Assembly: GCA_964507045.1 (NCBI GenBank)
Contig: CAZDOO010000004.1
Span: 46,495-110,494, forward strand
From: UBA8199 sp964507045
GTDB taxonomy: Bacteria; Verrucomicrobiota; Verrucomicrobiia; Limisphaerales; UBA8199
DNA length: 64,000 bases
Direction of reading: 5' to 3'
The notes under the pieces were generated by a model. It saw only the letters and a list, made by a program, of their open reading frames with translations. It did not search any database and had not been told where the DNA came from. The translations under genes and the position numbers were made by a program. Shown piece by piece: positions 15,464 to 25,047 of this stretch (within the stretch, counting starts at the first letter, position 1; every line of letters begins with the position of its first letter).

Positions 15464-16915
15464 TTACCGGGGCCGCTGCCGGATCGGGTAGCGGTCGAAG
15501 ACATCCGGGTCTTTGCCTTCGACGCGGCGCGGGTCGTTCAGCTCGGTCATCCGGCGGTCCAGCTCGGCTCGGAGCTGGGTTTGCGTTTGCGTGTAAGCGG
15601 CATCGCCAGCGAGGTTGTGGAGCTGGTCGGGGTCTTTGGCCAGGTCGTAGAGTTCCTCGGCGGGGCGGCGGCCGTAAGCGCGATCATAGAAAGGCTTGAT
15701 TGCGGGATCCTCCTTGTGCGTGACCACAAATGTCTTTGCCGGGCCCCGGTCATTGTCCTGGTTCTTCTCCGGATCATCCCCGCAAGGGAAGCGCTCGGGC
15801 TTGAAATTGCGAATGTAGAGGAACTGCCCGGTGCGCAGCGCGCGCATGGGATACCCCACCGGCTGGCCGTCTTCGCGCCGGTAGGAATCATGCCGCTCGC
15901 GCCCGAAGAAGACCCGGTCGCGGTCTTTCTCGACCCGCCCGCGGCAGTCAGACAAGAGCATGGGCAACAGACTGCGCCCGGTCAGCTCGGCGGGCCGCGG
16001 CACACCCGCCGCCTCGAGGAAGGTGGGCGCCAGGTCGGTCAGGCTGACGAAGTCATCAATCACCCTGTTGGGTGGGATCTTGCCCGGCCAGGCAATCGCC
16101 AGGGGCTCCCGGGTGCCCCAGTCGTAGAGACTGCACTTGCCGCGCGGATAAGGCATGCCGTTGTCGCTGGTAACGGCAATCAAGGTGTTTGTCAGCAGCC
16201 CCTTGCCCTTCAGGTCAGCCAGCAGCACCCCGAGATCCTGGTCGAATCGTTGCACCTCGAACAGGTAGTCGGCGAGGTCTCGCCGTATTTCGGGAGTATC
16301 CGGCACGATGGGTGGCACAATAATCCTGGCGGGGTCAATCCCGGCCCTGATTCCGCTGCCAGCCTCGTAGGGGCGATGGGGGTCGCGGCTGCCGGCCCAG
16401 AAACAAAACGGCTTGCCGGGCGGCAGCTCCTGGAGGAAGGCGCCGAGCGAGCGGAAAGACGGGCCGGCCGGGTTGCGCTTTCGGCCGCCGGGCCGCCAGT
16501 CGCCCGGGTCCCAGCCTTTGCCCGAGCAGCCGATCGCGTAGCCGGCTTGTTCGAGCAAGTCGGGATAGACGGGGAATTTGGCCGGGAGCGTGCTCAAGAG
16601 GCTGGCGCCCTCCTCCAGCCGGCAGAACGCCTGCCCGGTCAACAAGGCCCCGCGCGAGGGGGTGCAGGAGGGCGAGGAGCAGAAGGCGTGAGAGAACCTG
16701 ACCCCGGCCCTCGCCAGTTGATCGAAGTTGGGGGTCTTAACGGCCGGATCGCCGTCCAGGCTCGTATGCGCCCAGGACATGTCGTCGGCGATGTAGATCA
16801 GGATGTTGGGGCGCGGGGCAACGGTGGCGCGGCTGGCGGGGGCCGCGAACAGGCAGAGATGCCCGGTCAAGGCGGTTAGCAGGATCGTCGCCGAGCAGTG
16901 TTTGAGTCGTGTCAT
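15464..16915 (-). CDS. secreted sulfatase (third gene of sulfatase operon)
   Basis: 483 residues with an N-terminal signal peptide (ILLTALTGHLCLFAAPASRA). Sulfatase signatures: NILIYIADDM (metal-binding Asp pair), then CTPSRGALLTGQ, the C-x-P-x-R motif whose Cys becomes formylglycine. GKGWDPGDW and VTSDNGMPYP supply further active-site residues. It hydrolyses a sulfate ester or sulfamate, probably on a polysaccharide in the periplasm or outside. Its ATG overlaps the stop of the upstream sulfatase by four bases (ATGA), indicating translational coupling. No formylglycine-generating enzyme is encoded in this window. Confidence 0.92.
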   Translation of the reverse strand: MTRLKHCSATILLTALTGHLCLFAAPASRATVAPRPNILIYIADDMSWAHTSLDGDPAVKTPNFDQLARAGVRFSHAFCSSPSCTPSRGALLTGQAFCRLEEGASLLSTLPAKFPVYPDLLEQAGYAIGCSGKGWDPGDWRPGGRKRNPAGPSFRSLGAFLQELPPGKPFCFWAGSRDPHRPYEAGSGIRAGIDPARIIVPPIVPDTPEIRRDLADYLFEVQRFDQDLGVLLADLKGKGLLTNTLIAVTSDNGMPYPRGKCSLYDWGTREPLAIAWPGKIPPNRVIDDFVSLTDLAPTFLEAAGVPRPAELTGRSLLPMLLSDCRGRVEKDRDRVFFGRERHDSYRREDGQPVGYPMRALRTGQFLYIRNFKPERFPCGDDPEKNQDNDRGPAKTFVVTHKEDPAIKPFYDRAYGRRPAEELYDLAKDPDQLHNLAGDAAYTQTQTQLRAELDRRMTELNDPRRVEGKDPDVFDRYPIRQRPR

Positions 16916-18525
16916 GGCGTTGTTCCACCAGGTGCGTACTGGCCCCGGAAGGTGGTCTCCAACTCCTTCCAGCGGGCCTCCATCCGGCGCGCCCGCTCGG
17001 GCTGCTGCGCGGCCAGGTCGTGCATTTCACTGCGGTCCTGGCCGAGGTCATAGAGCTCCCACTGGTCTTCCTTCTCGCGGGCCGACACCAGCTTCCAATC
17101 TCCCAGGCGCAGGGCGCGGTTGCCTTCATGGTGGAAGAAGAGGAAGTCGCGGGTGACCGCGCCGTCCTTGCGGAAGGCGGGCACCAGGCTCCGGCCGGGA
17201 AGCGGCGGCGCGGTGGCGCCGTGCCAGGTTGGAGAACTCCGCGCCCCGGCCAGGTCGAGCAGCGTGGGCACGAAATCAATCACGTGGCCCGGGTCGCGTC
17301 GAAACTCGCCCCGCGCCTGGATGCCTTGCGGCCAATGCACAATCAACGGCGTGGCGATGCCGCCTTCATGCGTCCAGATCTTGTGCCAGCGGAACGGCGT
17401 GTTGCTGGCGCTGGCCCACCCGGGACCCAGGCACAGAAATGACCGCCACGAGCCGGCGGGGGCGCTGCGGTCGTGGCCCTCGCCGCGGACCATGATGGTC
17501 GCGTCCGCGCCGTTGTCGGACAGGAAGAAGATGACGGTGTTGTCCAGGGCGCCCATGGCGCGGAGCTGGTCCAGCACGCGTCCAATCTCGCGGTCCATCC
17601 GGTCCACCATCGCCGCGTGAATCGCCATCTTGCCGGCCTGGAAGGTCTTCTGCTCGGCGGTGAGCGTCTGCCAGGGCACCGGGTGCTCGGCTTCTCCCGG
17701 GCCGAGCTTGTCCATCACCACGGGCTTGAAGTAACGCGGCGTGAAGTTGGGATCGAGCGGCGGCAGAGCGCAGTCGAGCAGGCGCATCCGGCGAATGCGC
17801 TCCCCGCGCTGCTCGCGAATCACGTCCCAGCCCGCCAGGTAGCGGTCCTGGTAGCGCGCGATGTCCTCCGGCGGCGCCATCAGCGGGAAGTGCGGCGAGA
17901 TGAAGGCCAAGTACAGAAAGAACGGCTGCGCGGCGTGGTTGGTGGCATGGTCTTTGAGGTAGCTGATGGCGTGGTCGGCGAACGCGGTCGTCGCATAATA
18001 GCCGCTGTCGGGCTTCACCGCCGGCAGCTTGCGGTCGTCCTCGAAGTGCTTCGCGGGCGAGAAGTAGCGATCCCAGTCCTGAAACATATACGAGCGGTCG
18101 AAGCCGCCATCCGCGACCGGTTTGGGGGCGCCCGACACGTGCCATTTGCCGGAATGATAGCAGCGGTAGCCCTGCGGCTTGAGGTAATGCGGCAGCACCC
18201 GCGTCCACGCCGGCAGCCGTCCCTGCGGGGGATCCATGCCGATTTGCTGGGCGTAGTAGCCGGTCATCAGGCTGGAGCGCGTCGGCCAGCAACGCGCGGT
18301 GTTGTAGAACTGGGTGAAGCGCAGCCCGTTGGCGGCGAGGCGGTCAAGGTTGGGCGTCTGGATTTCTCCGCCATAACAGCCGACGTCCGAGTAGCCCATG
18401 TCGTCGGCCAGGATGATCAGGAAGTTAGGCTTGGCGGCTTGGGCGGGAGCGGCGCAGGGGCAGCACAGCGAAAGGCTAAGCACCGCCAGAATGCCAACAA
18501 CGGGCGGGAACGGGGCGCGTTTCAT
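16912..18525 (-). CDS. secreted arylsulfatase (middle gene of sulfatase operon)
   Basis: 537 residues from MKRAPFPPVVGILAVLSLSL, which gives a normal signal peptide and has GGAAGGAG just upstream; the in-frame ATG at 18615 would only add 30 unlike residues. Signatures: NFLIILADDMGYSDVGCYGG, CWPTRSSLMTG (C-x-P-x-R), GKWHVSG and FLSDNGADAT. The size and the ADDMGYSDVGCYGG start fit the large arylsulfatase A-like group. It overlaps the downstream sulfatase by 4 bp and lies 86 bp from the upstream one. Confidence 0.92.
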   Translation of the reverse strand: MKRAPFPPVVGILAVLSLSLCCPCAAPAQAAKPNFLIILADDMGYSDVGCYGGEIQTPNLDRLAANGLRFTQFYNTARCWPTRSSLMTGYYAQQIGMDPPQGRLPAWTRVLPHYLKPQGYRCYHSGKWHVSGAPKPVADGGFDRSYMFQDWDRYFSPAKHFEDDRKLPAVKPDSGYYATTAFADHAISYLKDHATNHAAQPFFLYLAFISPHFPLMAPPEDIARYQDRYLAGWDVIREQRGERIRRMRLLDCALPPLDPNFTPRYFKPVVMDKLGPGEAEHPVPWQTLTAEQKTFQAGKMAIHAAMVDRMDREIGRVLDQLRAMGALDNTVIFFLSDNGADATIMVRGEGHDRSAPAGSWRSFLCLGPGWASASNTPFRWHKIWTHEGGIATPLIVHWPQGIQARGEFRRDPGHVIDFVPTLLDLAGARSSPTWHGATAPPLPGRSLVPAFRKDGAVTRDFLFFHHEGNRALRLGDWKLVSAREKEDQWELYDLGQDRSEMHDLAAQQPERARRMEARWKELETTFRGQYAPGGTTP

Positions 18526-18611
18526 CTCCTTCCTCGTAGCAGCCGGAGTGATGCGGCTCAAGCATTCTTGTGACAGGACGCTTGCAAGCGGGGCGCGCCC
18601 TGGCGCCGAAG

Positions 18612-20102
18612 TCACCGCACGCGGGTAATGATGCGGTCCTTGGTCCAGTGGTCGCGATACCAGGTGCTGGCTTCGAAGTTGTCGTCCAGCTCCTGCATCC
18701 GCGATTTCAGCAGGGCGCGGAAGCGGTTCAGGGTCGCCTCCTGCCCCGGGCTCGCCGCCAGATCCTGGAGTTGATAGGGATCCTTGAGGTTATCGAACAG
18801 CAGTTCCTTCCGATCCTTCCGATAGAGGGCGTAGGTGAATTGCTTGCTGCGCAGCGCGCGCCATTCGTAGCCGTCTTCCCACACCGCGCAGGCGCCGGTG
18901 TTCTGCATGAACGCCGCTTCCGGCTCCGGCCCGGGCTTGCCGAACGCGCAGTGGCTCAGGTCCATGCCCTCGACCTTGGCGGGAATCGGCAGGCCCGCCA
19001 TCCCCAGGAGCGTCGGCATGATGTCGGGCGTGTTGAGGCACGCGTCGCTCGTGGTTCCGGCAGGTATCCGGCCCGGCCAACGCATCACAAACGGCACCCG
19101 CACGGCTTCCTCGTAGAAGATATTCTTCGCGCGCCGCCCCTGCGCGCCCATCATCTCCCCGTGGTCGGCGGTGAACACCACGAGGGTGTTGTCGCGGAGG
19201 CCGGCGTCGTCAATCGCCCGGAGCAGCCGACCGAGGTTCCAGTCCAGGTTGGCGGTCATCGCGTAGTAAACGCGCAGCCATCTCAGAATCGCCTGGCGCT
19301 CGCCCGGGCCCCGGAACCGGCCCCACGCGTCCGAGTAAGGATCGTTCACGGGCTTGTAATTCGGCGGCAGCGCGAAGCGGGGCTCCTTCCCGTCATCGGC
19401 AAACATGGCGTAATACTCGGCGGGCACATTATTCGAGTGCCACGGGTCGTGGGGCGTGCCGATGGCCAGGACCAGCGCGAACGGCTTGCCGGCGCGGGCC
19501 TGGCGCTTGATCTGGCCGATGGCCAGCTCGGTCTGGACGTCCGGCTCATAACCCTTCACCGGTATTTTCTCGAGGCTGTCCGTGTGGTAATAGCCGTGGT
19601 AGTACTCGTGATGGAAGTTGTAGCCCGCCCAGAAGCCGTCAAAGCCCAGCCGGTAAGGGCCGGGGGGCGTGAAAGAGTTCTTCGGGTCCTCGTGATTGCC
19701 CAGCTCGTTGGCCCACAGGTGCCACTTGCCGATATATGCCGTGTCATAACCGCCGCGGGTCAGCGCGTGCGCCAGGCACTCGTGGTTCGGGTTCATCCGC
19801 AACTCGTTGATCACCATGCCCGTCGAGGTAGTGTACTTGCCGGTGAAAAGGGACGCCCGGTAGGCCGCGCAGACCGGGTGGCCGGACACGGCATTGCGGA
19901 AGATCACGCCCTGTTTGGCAAAGGAGTCCAGGTTCGGCGTCCGCGCCCTGGCATCGCCCGCAAACCCGCAGGACTGGTAGCGAAGCTGGTCGGCCAGAAC
20001 AAAGACCAGGTTGGGTCTGGAGGCGGGCGCCGCCGCCCGCAAAGGGGTGGGGGCCATTACCAAGGTCGCCGCCAGTGTCAGTGCAATCACCTCGCGCATC
20101 AT
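18612..20102 (-). CDS. secreted sulfatase with C-x-A-x-R motif (first gene of sulfatase operon)
   Basis: 496 residues. Signal peptide MMREVIALTLAATLVMAPTPLRAAA, then NLVFVLADQLRYQSCGF and a formylglycine motif CAAYRASLFTGKY, the accepted C-x-A-x-R variant. YIGKWHLW and VFTADHGEMMGAQG (metal ligands Asp-His) follow. Different motif types in the three adjacent sulfatases suggest different substrates or positions on one glycan. The gene heads the minus-strand operon and is divergent from a histidine kinase gene, with about 144 bp between them that should hold the promoters. Confidence 0.92.
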   Translation of the reverse strand: MMREVIALTLAATLVMAPTPLRAAAPASRPNLVFVLADQLRYQSCGFAGDARARTPNLDSFAKQGVIFRNAVSGHPVCAAYRASLFTGKYTTSTGMVINELRMNPNHECLAHALTRGGYDTAYIGKWHLWANELGNHEDPKNSFTPPGPYRLGFDGFWAGYNFHHEYYHGYYHTDSLEKIPVKGYEPDVQTELAIGQIKRQARAGKPFALVLAIGTPHDPWHSNNVPAEYYAMFADDGKEPRFALPPNYKPVNDPYSDAWGRFRGPGERQAILRWLRVYYAMTANLDWNLGRLLRAIDDAGLRDNTLVVFTADHGEMMGAQGRRAKNIFYEEAVRVPFVMRWPGRIPAGTTSDACLNTPDIMPTLLGMAGLPIPAKVEGMDLSHCAFGKPGPEPEAAFMQNTGACAVWEDGYEWRALRSKQFTYALYRKDRKELLFDNLKDPYQLQDLAASPGQEATLNRFRALLKSRMQELDDNFEASTWYRDHWTKDRIITRVR

Positions 20103-20246
20103 GGCGCCAGCTTAAGCCGTGGTTGCCCAGCGACGCAAGCCTGCCGCCCGCTCGGACACATTCGGCAGCGCCGGATTTGCGCCACAGATCGAATTGGTCT
20201 AGAATCAGTCCGCTTGCAGCGGCAAACGACAGCGGCAGGACGGGAA
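20103..20246. promoter_or_regulatory. divergent spacer, sulfatase operon / histidine kinase
   Basis: Promoters of both transcription units should lie here. I cannot assign -35/-10 boxes reliably. Confidence 0.35.
20237..20240 (+). promoter_or_regulatory. SD AGGA selecting a TTG start
   Basis: AGGA lies six bases upstream of TTG 20247, in frame with the kinase. No comparable SD precedes ATG 20268. Confidence 0.5.
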
Positions 20247-21581
20247 TTGAGGCAGCGCCTTAACCAGATGCTCCTTGGGGTGCCCGTGTTCGTCAAGGTC
20301 ATGGGCATAGCCCTGGGCATGGCGCTGGTTCTCACAGCCGGCATGCTCTGGCAGATTCACCAGACGTGGCACGCGCACATGCTCCGCAACCTGGACCAGC
20401 GCGGGCAAAAGCTCGGCGAGGAGGTATTCGATCACTGCACAGACCTGTCCCGCGCCGGGCTGGCGGCGGACATGGGGGCCGAGCTGCGACGTTCAGTTGC
20501 AGAATCTCCAGACCTGGCCTACCTGATCCTGCAAGCCACTAATGGCCTGATCCTGGCTGAGGCACGGAGCCCGGACGCGGCACCCGGCGCTCGCGGAATC
20601 CACGAGCTGACGGTGGTCCGCGAGCATAGCCCGCACCAACTGCGCCTCGGCATGAGCACCGCTCGATTAGACCTGGAGGTGGCCTGGCTCACCCGGCGGC
20701 TGGCGCGCACGACCGCAATCATTGTGCTGCTGGGCCTGGTGGGCGCCTGGGGGCTGACCCGCGTCTTTGCGCATCCGATCGAGGAGTTGGTCGCCCTGAC
20801 ACGGGCGGTCAAAGCCGGCAACTATCAAGTCAAGGCCCCCGTTCGGGCCAGGGACGAAGTAGGCGAACTGGCAGCCGCGTTCAACCAGATGACGGAGGCC
20901 ATCGCCGAAAAGGAGTCCGCCCGCCAGCAGTTGCTCCGCAAGGTCATTCACGCGGGCGAAGAGGAGCGCAAGCGAATCGCCCGCGAACTGCATGACGATA
21001 CCGGGCAGGCCCTGACCTCGCAGATCGCGGCCTTGAGCGCTTTGGAAAACCAAGGCGGTGACGCCGCCACGCGTCGGCGTCTGGCAGAACTGCGACAGCA
21101 GGCCGAGCAAACGCTGGGGGAGGTGCATGACCTCGCAGTCGCGTTGCGGCCCAGCGTGCTCGATGATGTGGGCCTGATGGCCGCCTTACAGCGGCACTGC
21201 CGCCTCTTCGCGCGGCGCTCCGGCATCGAGGTCGCCTGCGTGGACCTCGATTTGAACGGCGAGCGGCTGCCGGCCGAAGTCGAGCTGACGATCTACCGGG
21301 TGGTGCAGGAAGCCTTGACCAACGGCGTCCGCCACGGCCGGGCCGCCCGCCTGCTGGCGCTGGTGCAGCGCACCCAAACCGGCGTGCTGGCGGTCGTCCG
21401 GGATAACGGCTGCGGCTTCGACGCCCGCGACTGGCAAAAACGGTGCGCGGCGGGCAATCACCTCGGATTGCTCGGCAGCGAGGAGCGCGTCACCCTGGTC
21501 GGCGGCTCTTTCTGTGTTGATTCCGAGCCGGGCAAAGGCGCGACGGTCTTCGCCGACATCCCCCTGAAGGAGACGGCATGA
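20247..21581 (+). CDS. NarL/UhpB-type sensor histidine kinase
   Basis: About 444 residues from a TTG start; ATG 20268 is the alternative. Two membrane segments (VFVKVMGIALGMALVLTAGML near the N-terminus and TTAIIVLLGLVGAWGL near residues 153-168) flank a periplasmic sensor. A HAMP linker (FAHPIEELVALTRAVKAGNY) follows, then a HisKA_3 dimerisation domain with H249 in RIARELHDDTGQALTSQIAAL, and a HATPase domain (EALTNGVRHG, DNGCGFD, GLLGSEERV). It phosphorylates the response regulator encoded next, whose start overlaps its stop (ATGA). The signal is unknown; neighbours suggest redox or the sulfatase operon as targets. Confidence 0.93.
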   Translation: MRQRLNQMLLGVPVFVKVMGIALGMALVLTAGMLWQIHQTWHAHMLRNLDQRGQKLGEEVFDHCTDLSRAGLAADMGAELRRSVAESPDLAYLILQATNGLILAEARSPDAAPGARGIHELTVVREHSPHQLRLGMSTARLDLEVAWLTRRLARTTAIIVLLGLVGAWGLTRVFAHPIEELVALTRAVKAGNYQVKAPVRARDEVGELAAAFNQMTEAIAEKESARQQLLRKVIHAGEEERKRIARELHDDTGQALTSQIAALSALENQGGDAATRRRLAELRQQAEQTLGEVHDLAVALRPSVLDDVGLMAALQRHCRLFARRSGIEVACVDLDLNGERLPAEVELTIYRVVQEALTNGVRHGRAARLLALVQRTQTGVLAVVRDNGCGFDARDWQKRCAAGNHLGLLGSEERVTLVGGSFCVDSEPGKGATVFADIPLKETA

Positions 21582-22204
21582 GCCGCGCGCGCGTCTTGCT
21601 CGTTGACGACCACGCCCTGGTGCGCTCCGGGTTGCGCGCTTTGCTCGAAGGACAAAGCGACCTGGAAGTTGTGGGCGAAGCCGAAGACGGTGTGGTGGCG
21701 GTCGAACGCTGCCTCAAGCTCAAGCCGGACGTGGTGGTGATGGACCTGACCATGCCCGGCTGCGGGGGCATTAAGGCCACGGAAGACATCCGCCGCGCGT
21801 GCCCCGGGGCCAAAGTCATCGTGCTGACCATGCACGACGATGAGGCCTACCGGCGCATGGCGCGGCTGGCCGGCGCGGCGGGGTTCGTGCTGAAGAAAGC
21901 GCTCGCGACGGAGTTGCTTCAGGCCATCCGCGCCGTGCAAGCCGGCAAGACCTACTTTCCCGCGGGTGACGAGGCGATGCCGACCAAGAACGAGCGCGCC
22001 CCGTTGGACCTGATCAGCGAGCGCGAGCGCGAAGTCCTCGCACTCATCGCCCTGGGCCACACCACCCCCGAGATTGCCACCAGACTGTGCATCAGCGAAA
22101 AGACGGTGGAAACGCACCGCGCGCACATCGGCGAGAAGCTGGGATTGCGCAGGCGGGCGGAACTGGTGCGCTTCGCTTTGGAGCACGGCCTGCTTAAGCC
22201 CTGA
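21578..22204 (+). CDS. NarL/FixJ-family response regulator
   Basis: 208 residues. The receiver domain has the acidic pair LLVDDHALVR, phospho-acceptor D56 in VVVMDLTMPG and the conserved Lys in FVLKKA. The C-terminal LuxR-type HTH reads LISEREREVLALIALGHTTPEIATRLCISEKTVETHRAHIGEKLGL. Translationally coupled to the kinase by a 4-bp overlap. It binds DNA as a dimer; the near-identical motifs upstream of the two following cytochrome genes are candidate targets. Confidence 0.95.
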   Translation: MSRARVLLVDDHALVRSGLRALLEGQSDLEVVGEAEDGVVAVERCLKLKPDVVVMDLTMPGCGGIKATEDIRRACPGAKVIVLTMHDDEAYRRMARLAGAAGFVLKKALATELLQAIRAVQAGKTYFPAGDEAMPTKNERAPLDLISEREREVLALIALGHTTPEIATRLCISEKTVETHRAHIGEKLGLRRRAELVRFALEHGLLKP

Positions 22205-22227
22205 ACCGCCGGCAAACGCGCCCCGCA

Positions 22228-22248
22228 AATCAGGGTTTTCCCCGGATA
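22228..22248 (+). promoter_or_regulatory. shared motif copy 1, upstream of the multihaem gene
   Basis: ATCAGGGTTTTCCCC followed by GGATA; 20 of 21 positions equal the copy at 25048-25068. It has partial dyad symmetry (GGG-TTTT-CCC) and lies about 135 bp upstream of the start codon. Confidence 0.6.
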
Positions 22249-22383
22249 CTCACCGCCGCGGATTCTACACATACTGGGAGGCGGTAGAAACCGAAGTCCT
22301 GGTCATGCCAAAACCTAACCGAAAACCTCGTCGCCGGAAGGCTGGGCGCCGTCCAACCTGCCAAGGCGCCGAAGGTCACGCAC

Positions 22384-25032
22384 ATGAGAACCCCCGCTAT
22401 GCATAACCCGCGTCCACATCCACTCCTCGCCCTGGCTGGCAGCGCCGCCGCGCTGCTCCTGCTTGCGCTCGGTCCTTCGACCGCTCCGGCGCGTCCCGCC
22501 ATCCGCCAGGGGTTCTTCAACGCGTATCCCAATGCCGTCGGCTCCCGGCTGGACAGCGTGCCCAGCAAGGCCGGCCACTGCGGCGTCTGCCATTATGACT
22601 TCAACGGCGGCGGCACCAGAAACGCCTACGGCGAGGGCATCTTCAACTCCGGCTTCGCTCTGAACAAGGACGCCGGCATCAGCAACGCTGTCTGGTCCCT
22701 GCGGAGCAAGGATGTGGATCTCGACGGCTATATCACCGACATCGAAGTGACGAACATCACTTCCTTTGCCAACACCCCCACTTTTCCCGGCTTGAAGACA
22801 ACCAACTCCGTGGTGGGCGTGAATCTGGCGGAAATTGCCGGCTACCTGACGCCGGTCGTCGGCGGCGACACCACGCCCCCATTCGTTCAGGTCATCGCGC
22901 CGAACGGCGGGGAGACCAACCTGGCGAATCGCCCGGCCAACATCACCTGGGCCGCTTCCGACGCCAGCGGCATCGCTGCCATTGACCTCTATGAATCGCC
23001 CGACAACGGCTTGAGCTATAAACAGATTGCGCGCGGGCTGGCCAATTCCGGAACCTACTCCTGGGTGCCCGCCGACCGCCCGACCAGCCTGGCACGCATC
23101 AAGGTTGTGGCGCGGGACACCTACGGCAACACCAACAACGATGCCAGCGACAACGTGTTTGCCATCCGCTCGCTGACCTTCACCAACGCGCACGGCGTGG
23201 GCAGCACGCTCCGCGACTTCGACATGCCCGGCACCCAGCCTTTCGAGCACGGTCCCGATCTCGACTCCTCGGCCAGTTGCGCCAACTGCCACGGCGGCTA
23301 CAGCCAGGCGGTGGAGCCGTATTTCAACCGGCAGGGAAGCATGATGGCCCACGCCTCGATTGACCCGCTGTTCAAAGCCAACCTCGCGATTGCCAACCAG
23401 GACGCCGCCAACTCCGGCGACCTCTGCCTGCGCTGCCACTTCCCGCGCGGCTGGCTGGCGGGGCGTTCCGTGCCGACGGATGGCAGCCGGATGGAGCAGC
23501 CGGCGGATGAGGACGGAGTGACCTGCGCCCTCTGTCACCGCATGGCGGACCCGGTTTACACCGCGGGCACCAGCCCGACCAACGACCTGGCCGTGCTGGC
23601 CGCGCTGTCGTTCCCCGGCACCAACTACGGCAACGGCATGTTCGTCGTTGATCCCACCGGCCTCCGGCGCGGGCCTTACACCGATGCGCAACTGGGTCAC
23701 AATTCGCTCGGGTCGCCCTTCCATCGTTCCGCCGCGTTCTGCGGGACGTGCCATGATGTCAGCAACCCGGCCTTCACGAAAGACGGCCAGGGCATCTACC
23801 AACCCAACCCATTTGATGCCGCAGCCACAGACTTCTCGCCGCATTCCATCGGGCCGGTCGAGCGTACCTACAGCGAGTGGTTGAATAGCGACTACAATTC
23901 GCCTGCGGGTGTTTACGCGCCCCAGTTTGCCGGGAACAAAGCCGACGGGATGGTGTCCATCTGCCAGCACTGCCACATGCGCTCAGTCTCCGGCTACGCC
24001 GCCAACACCAATGTCAACCCCGGCATCCCGTTGCGCACGGACATGGGGCTGCACGACCAAACCGGCGGCAGCACGTGGCTCCCGGGTTTGCTGACCAATT
24101 TATATCCGGCCAGAATTGATGCGGCGGCCATCCAAGCCGGGATTGACCGCGCCACCTACCAACTCCAAAACGCCGCCACGCTCGCCGTCAGCGACGCGCC
24201 CGGCCAACTCAAGGTGACCGTCACCAATGAGACCGGCCACAAGCTGCCCACCGGCTATCCCGAGGGCCGCCGCATCTGGGTGAACGTGAAGTTCTACGAC
24301 GAGGCCATGAACCTCGTGGGCGAATCCGGCGCTTATAATCCCACCAACGGCGTGCTCACGCGCGACGCCGAAGCCAAGATCTACGAGGTCCACCCCGGCA
24401 TTGACACCAACATCAGCGGGCTCCTGGGGCTGGATGCCGATGCGTCTCTGCATTTTGTCCTCAACAACAAGATTTACGAAGACAACCGCATCCCGCCGCG
24501 GGGCTTCGCCAATGTGACCTTTGCCCTGTTCGGCGGCGCGCCCGTCGGCCACCATTACGACGACGGGCAGTATTGGGATGACACGCTCTACACCCTGCCC
24601 GCCGGCGCGAAGCGGGCCGAGGTCAAGCTCTACTACCAGAGCACCAGCAAGGAATTTGTGGAGTTCCTGCTCACCAACAATGTGAGCAACACGAACGGGC
24701 AGTTCATGTATGCCCTCTGGAACAACAACGGCAAGTGCCCGCCCACGCTGATAGCCGAGGCGGTGTGGGTGCCGGCGTTCGAGCTCACATCCGCCGCTTT
24801 CACCACCGCAGGCAAGTTCCGGATGGAGTTCCTCTCCCGTCCCGGCCTGAGCTACACCATCGAGTTCAAGGACTCGCTGACCTCCGGTTCCTGGACCAAC
24901 TTCGTCACCAACGGCACGTTCACCGCGACGGAAACGTTGAGCCGCTTCGAGGACGACTTCAGCGCGAACAGCTCGGGCGGAGCGTCCTCCACCGGCCAGC
25001 GTTACTACCGCTTCCGCTACACTGCGCCGTAG
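22384..25032 (+). CDS. secreted six-haem c-type cytochrome
   Basis: 882 residues with signal peptide (LLALAGSAAALLLLALG). Six CXXCH haem sites: CGVCH (66), CANCH (299), CLRCH (348), CALCH (381), CGTCH (453) and CQHCH (527). Between the first and second is an Ig/FN3-like domain with APNGGETNLANRPANITW (about 175-265). The C-terminal half holds a beta-rich region (TNETGHKLPTGYPEGRRIWV) and ends in a module closing with RYYRFRYTAP, like three other secreted proteins here. Probably a periplasmic or surface electron carrier or multihaem oxidoreductase; the reaction is unknown. Lies between a two-component system and a di-haem peroxidase. Confidence 0.88.
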   Translation: MRTPAMHNPRPHPLLALAGSAAALLLLALGPSTAPARPAIRQGFFNAYPNAVGSRLDSVPSKAGHCGVCHYDFNGGGTRNAYGEGIFNSGFALNKDAGISNAVWSLRSKDVDLDGYITDIEVTNITSFANTPTFPGLKTTNSVVGVNLAEIAGYLTPVVGGDTTPPFVQVIAPNGGETNLANRPANITWAASDASGIAAIDLYESPDNGLSYKQIARGLANSGTYSWVPADRPTSLARIKVVARDTYGNTNNDASDNVFAIRSLTFTNAHGVGSTLRDFDMPGTQPFEHGPDLDSSASCANCHGGYSQAVEPYFNRQGSMMAHASIDPLFKANLAIANQDAANSGDLCLRCHFPRGWLAGRSVPTDGSRMEQPADEDGVTCALCHRMADPVYTAGTSPTNDLAVLAALSFPGTNYGNGMFVVDPTGLRRGPYTDAQLGHNSLGSPFHRSAAFCGTCHDVSNPAFTKDGQGIYQPNPFDAAATDFSPHSIGPVERTYSEWLNSDYNSPAGVYAPQFAGNKADGMVSICQHCHMRSVSGYAANTNVNPGIPLRTDMGLHDQTGGSTWLPGLLTNLYPARIDAAAIQAGIDRATYQLQNAATLAVSDAPGQLKVTVTNETGHKLPTGYPEGRRIWVNVKFYDEAMNLVGESGAYNPTNGVLTRDAEAKIYEVHPGIDTNISGLLGLDADASLHFVLNNKIYEDNRIPPRGFANVTFALFGGAPVGHHYDDGQYWDDTLYTLPAGAKRAEVKLYYQSTSKEFVEFLLTNNVSNTNGQFMYALWNNNGKCPPTLIAEAVWVPAFELTSAAFTTAGKFRMEFLSRPGLSYTIEFKDSLTSGSWTNFVTNGTFTATETLSRFEDDFSANSSGGASSTGQRYYRFRYTAP

Positions 25033-25047
25033 CCCGCACCCCAACAG

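Noticed and set aside
18612..20102. Inactive sulfatase because Pro is missing from the motif
   Set aside because: C-x-A-x-R is an accepted substrate of formylglycine-forming enzymes, so CAAYR is not evidence of inactivity.
18570..20246. Long upstream extension of the histidine kinase frame
   Set aside because: It runs antisense through a sulfatase gene with an intact active site; the kinase proper starts at 20247 or 20268.
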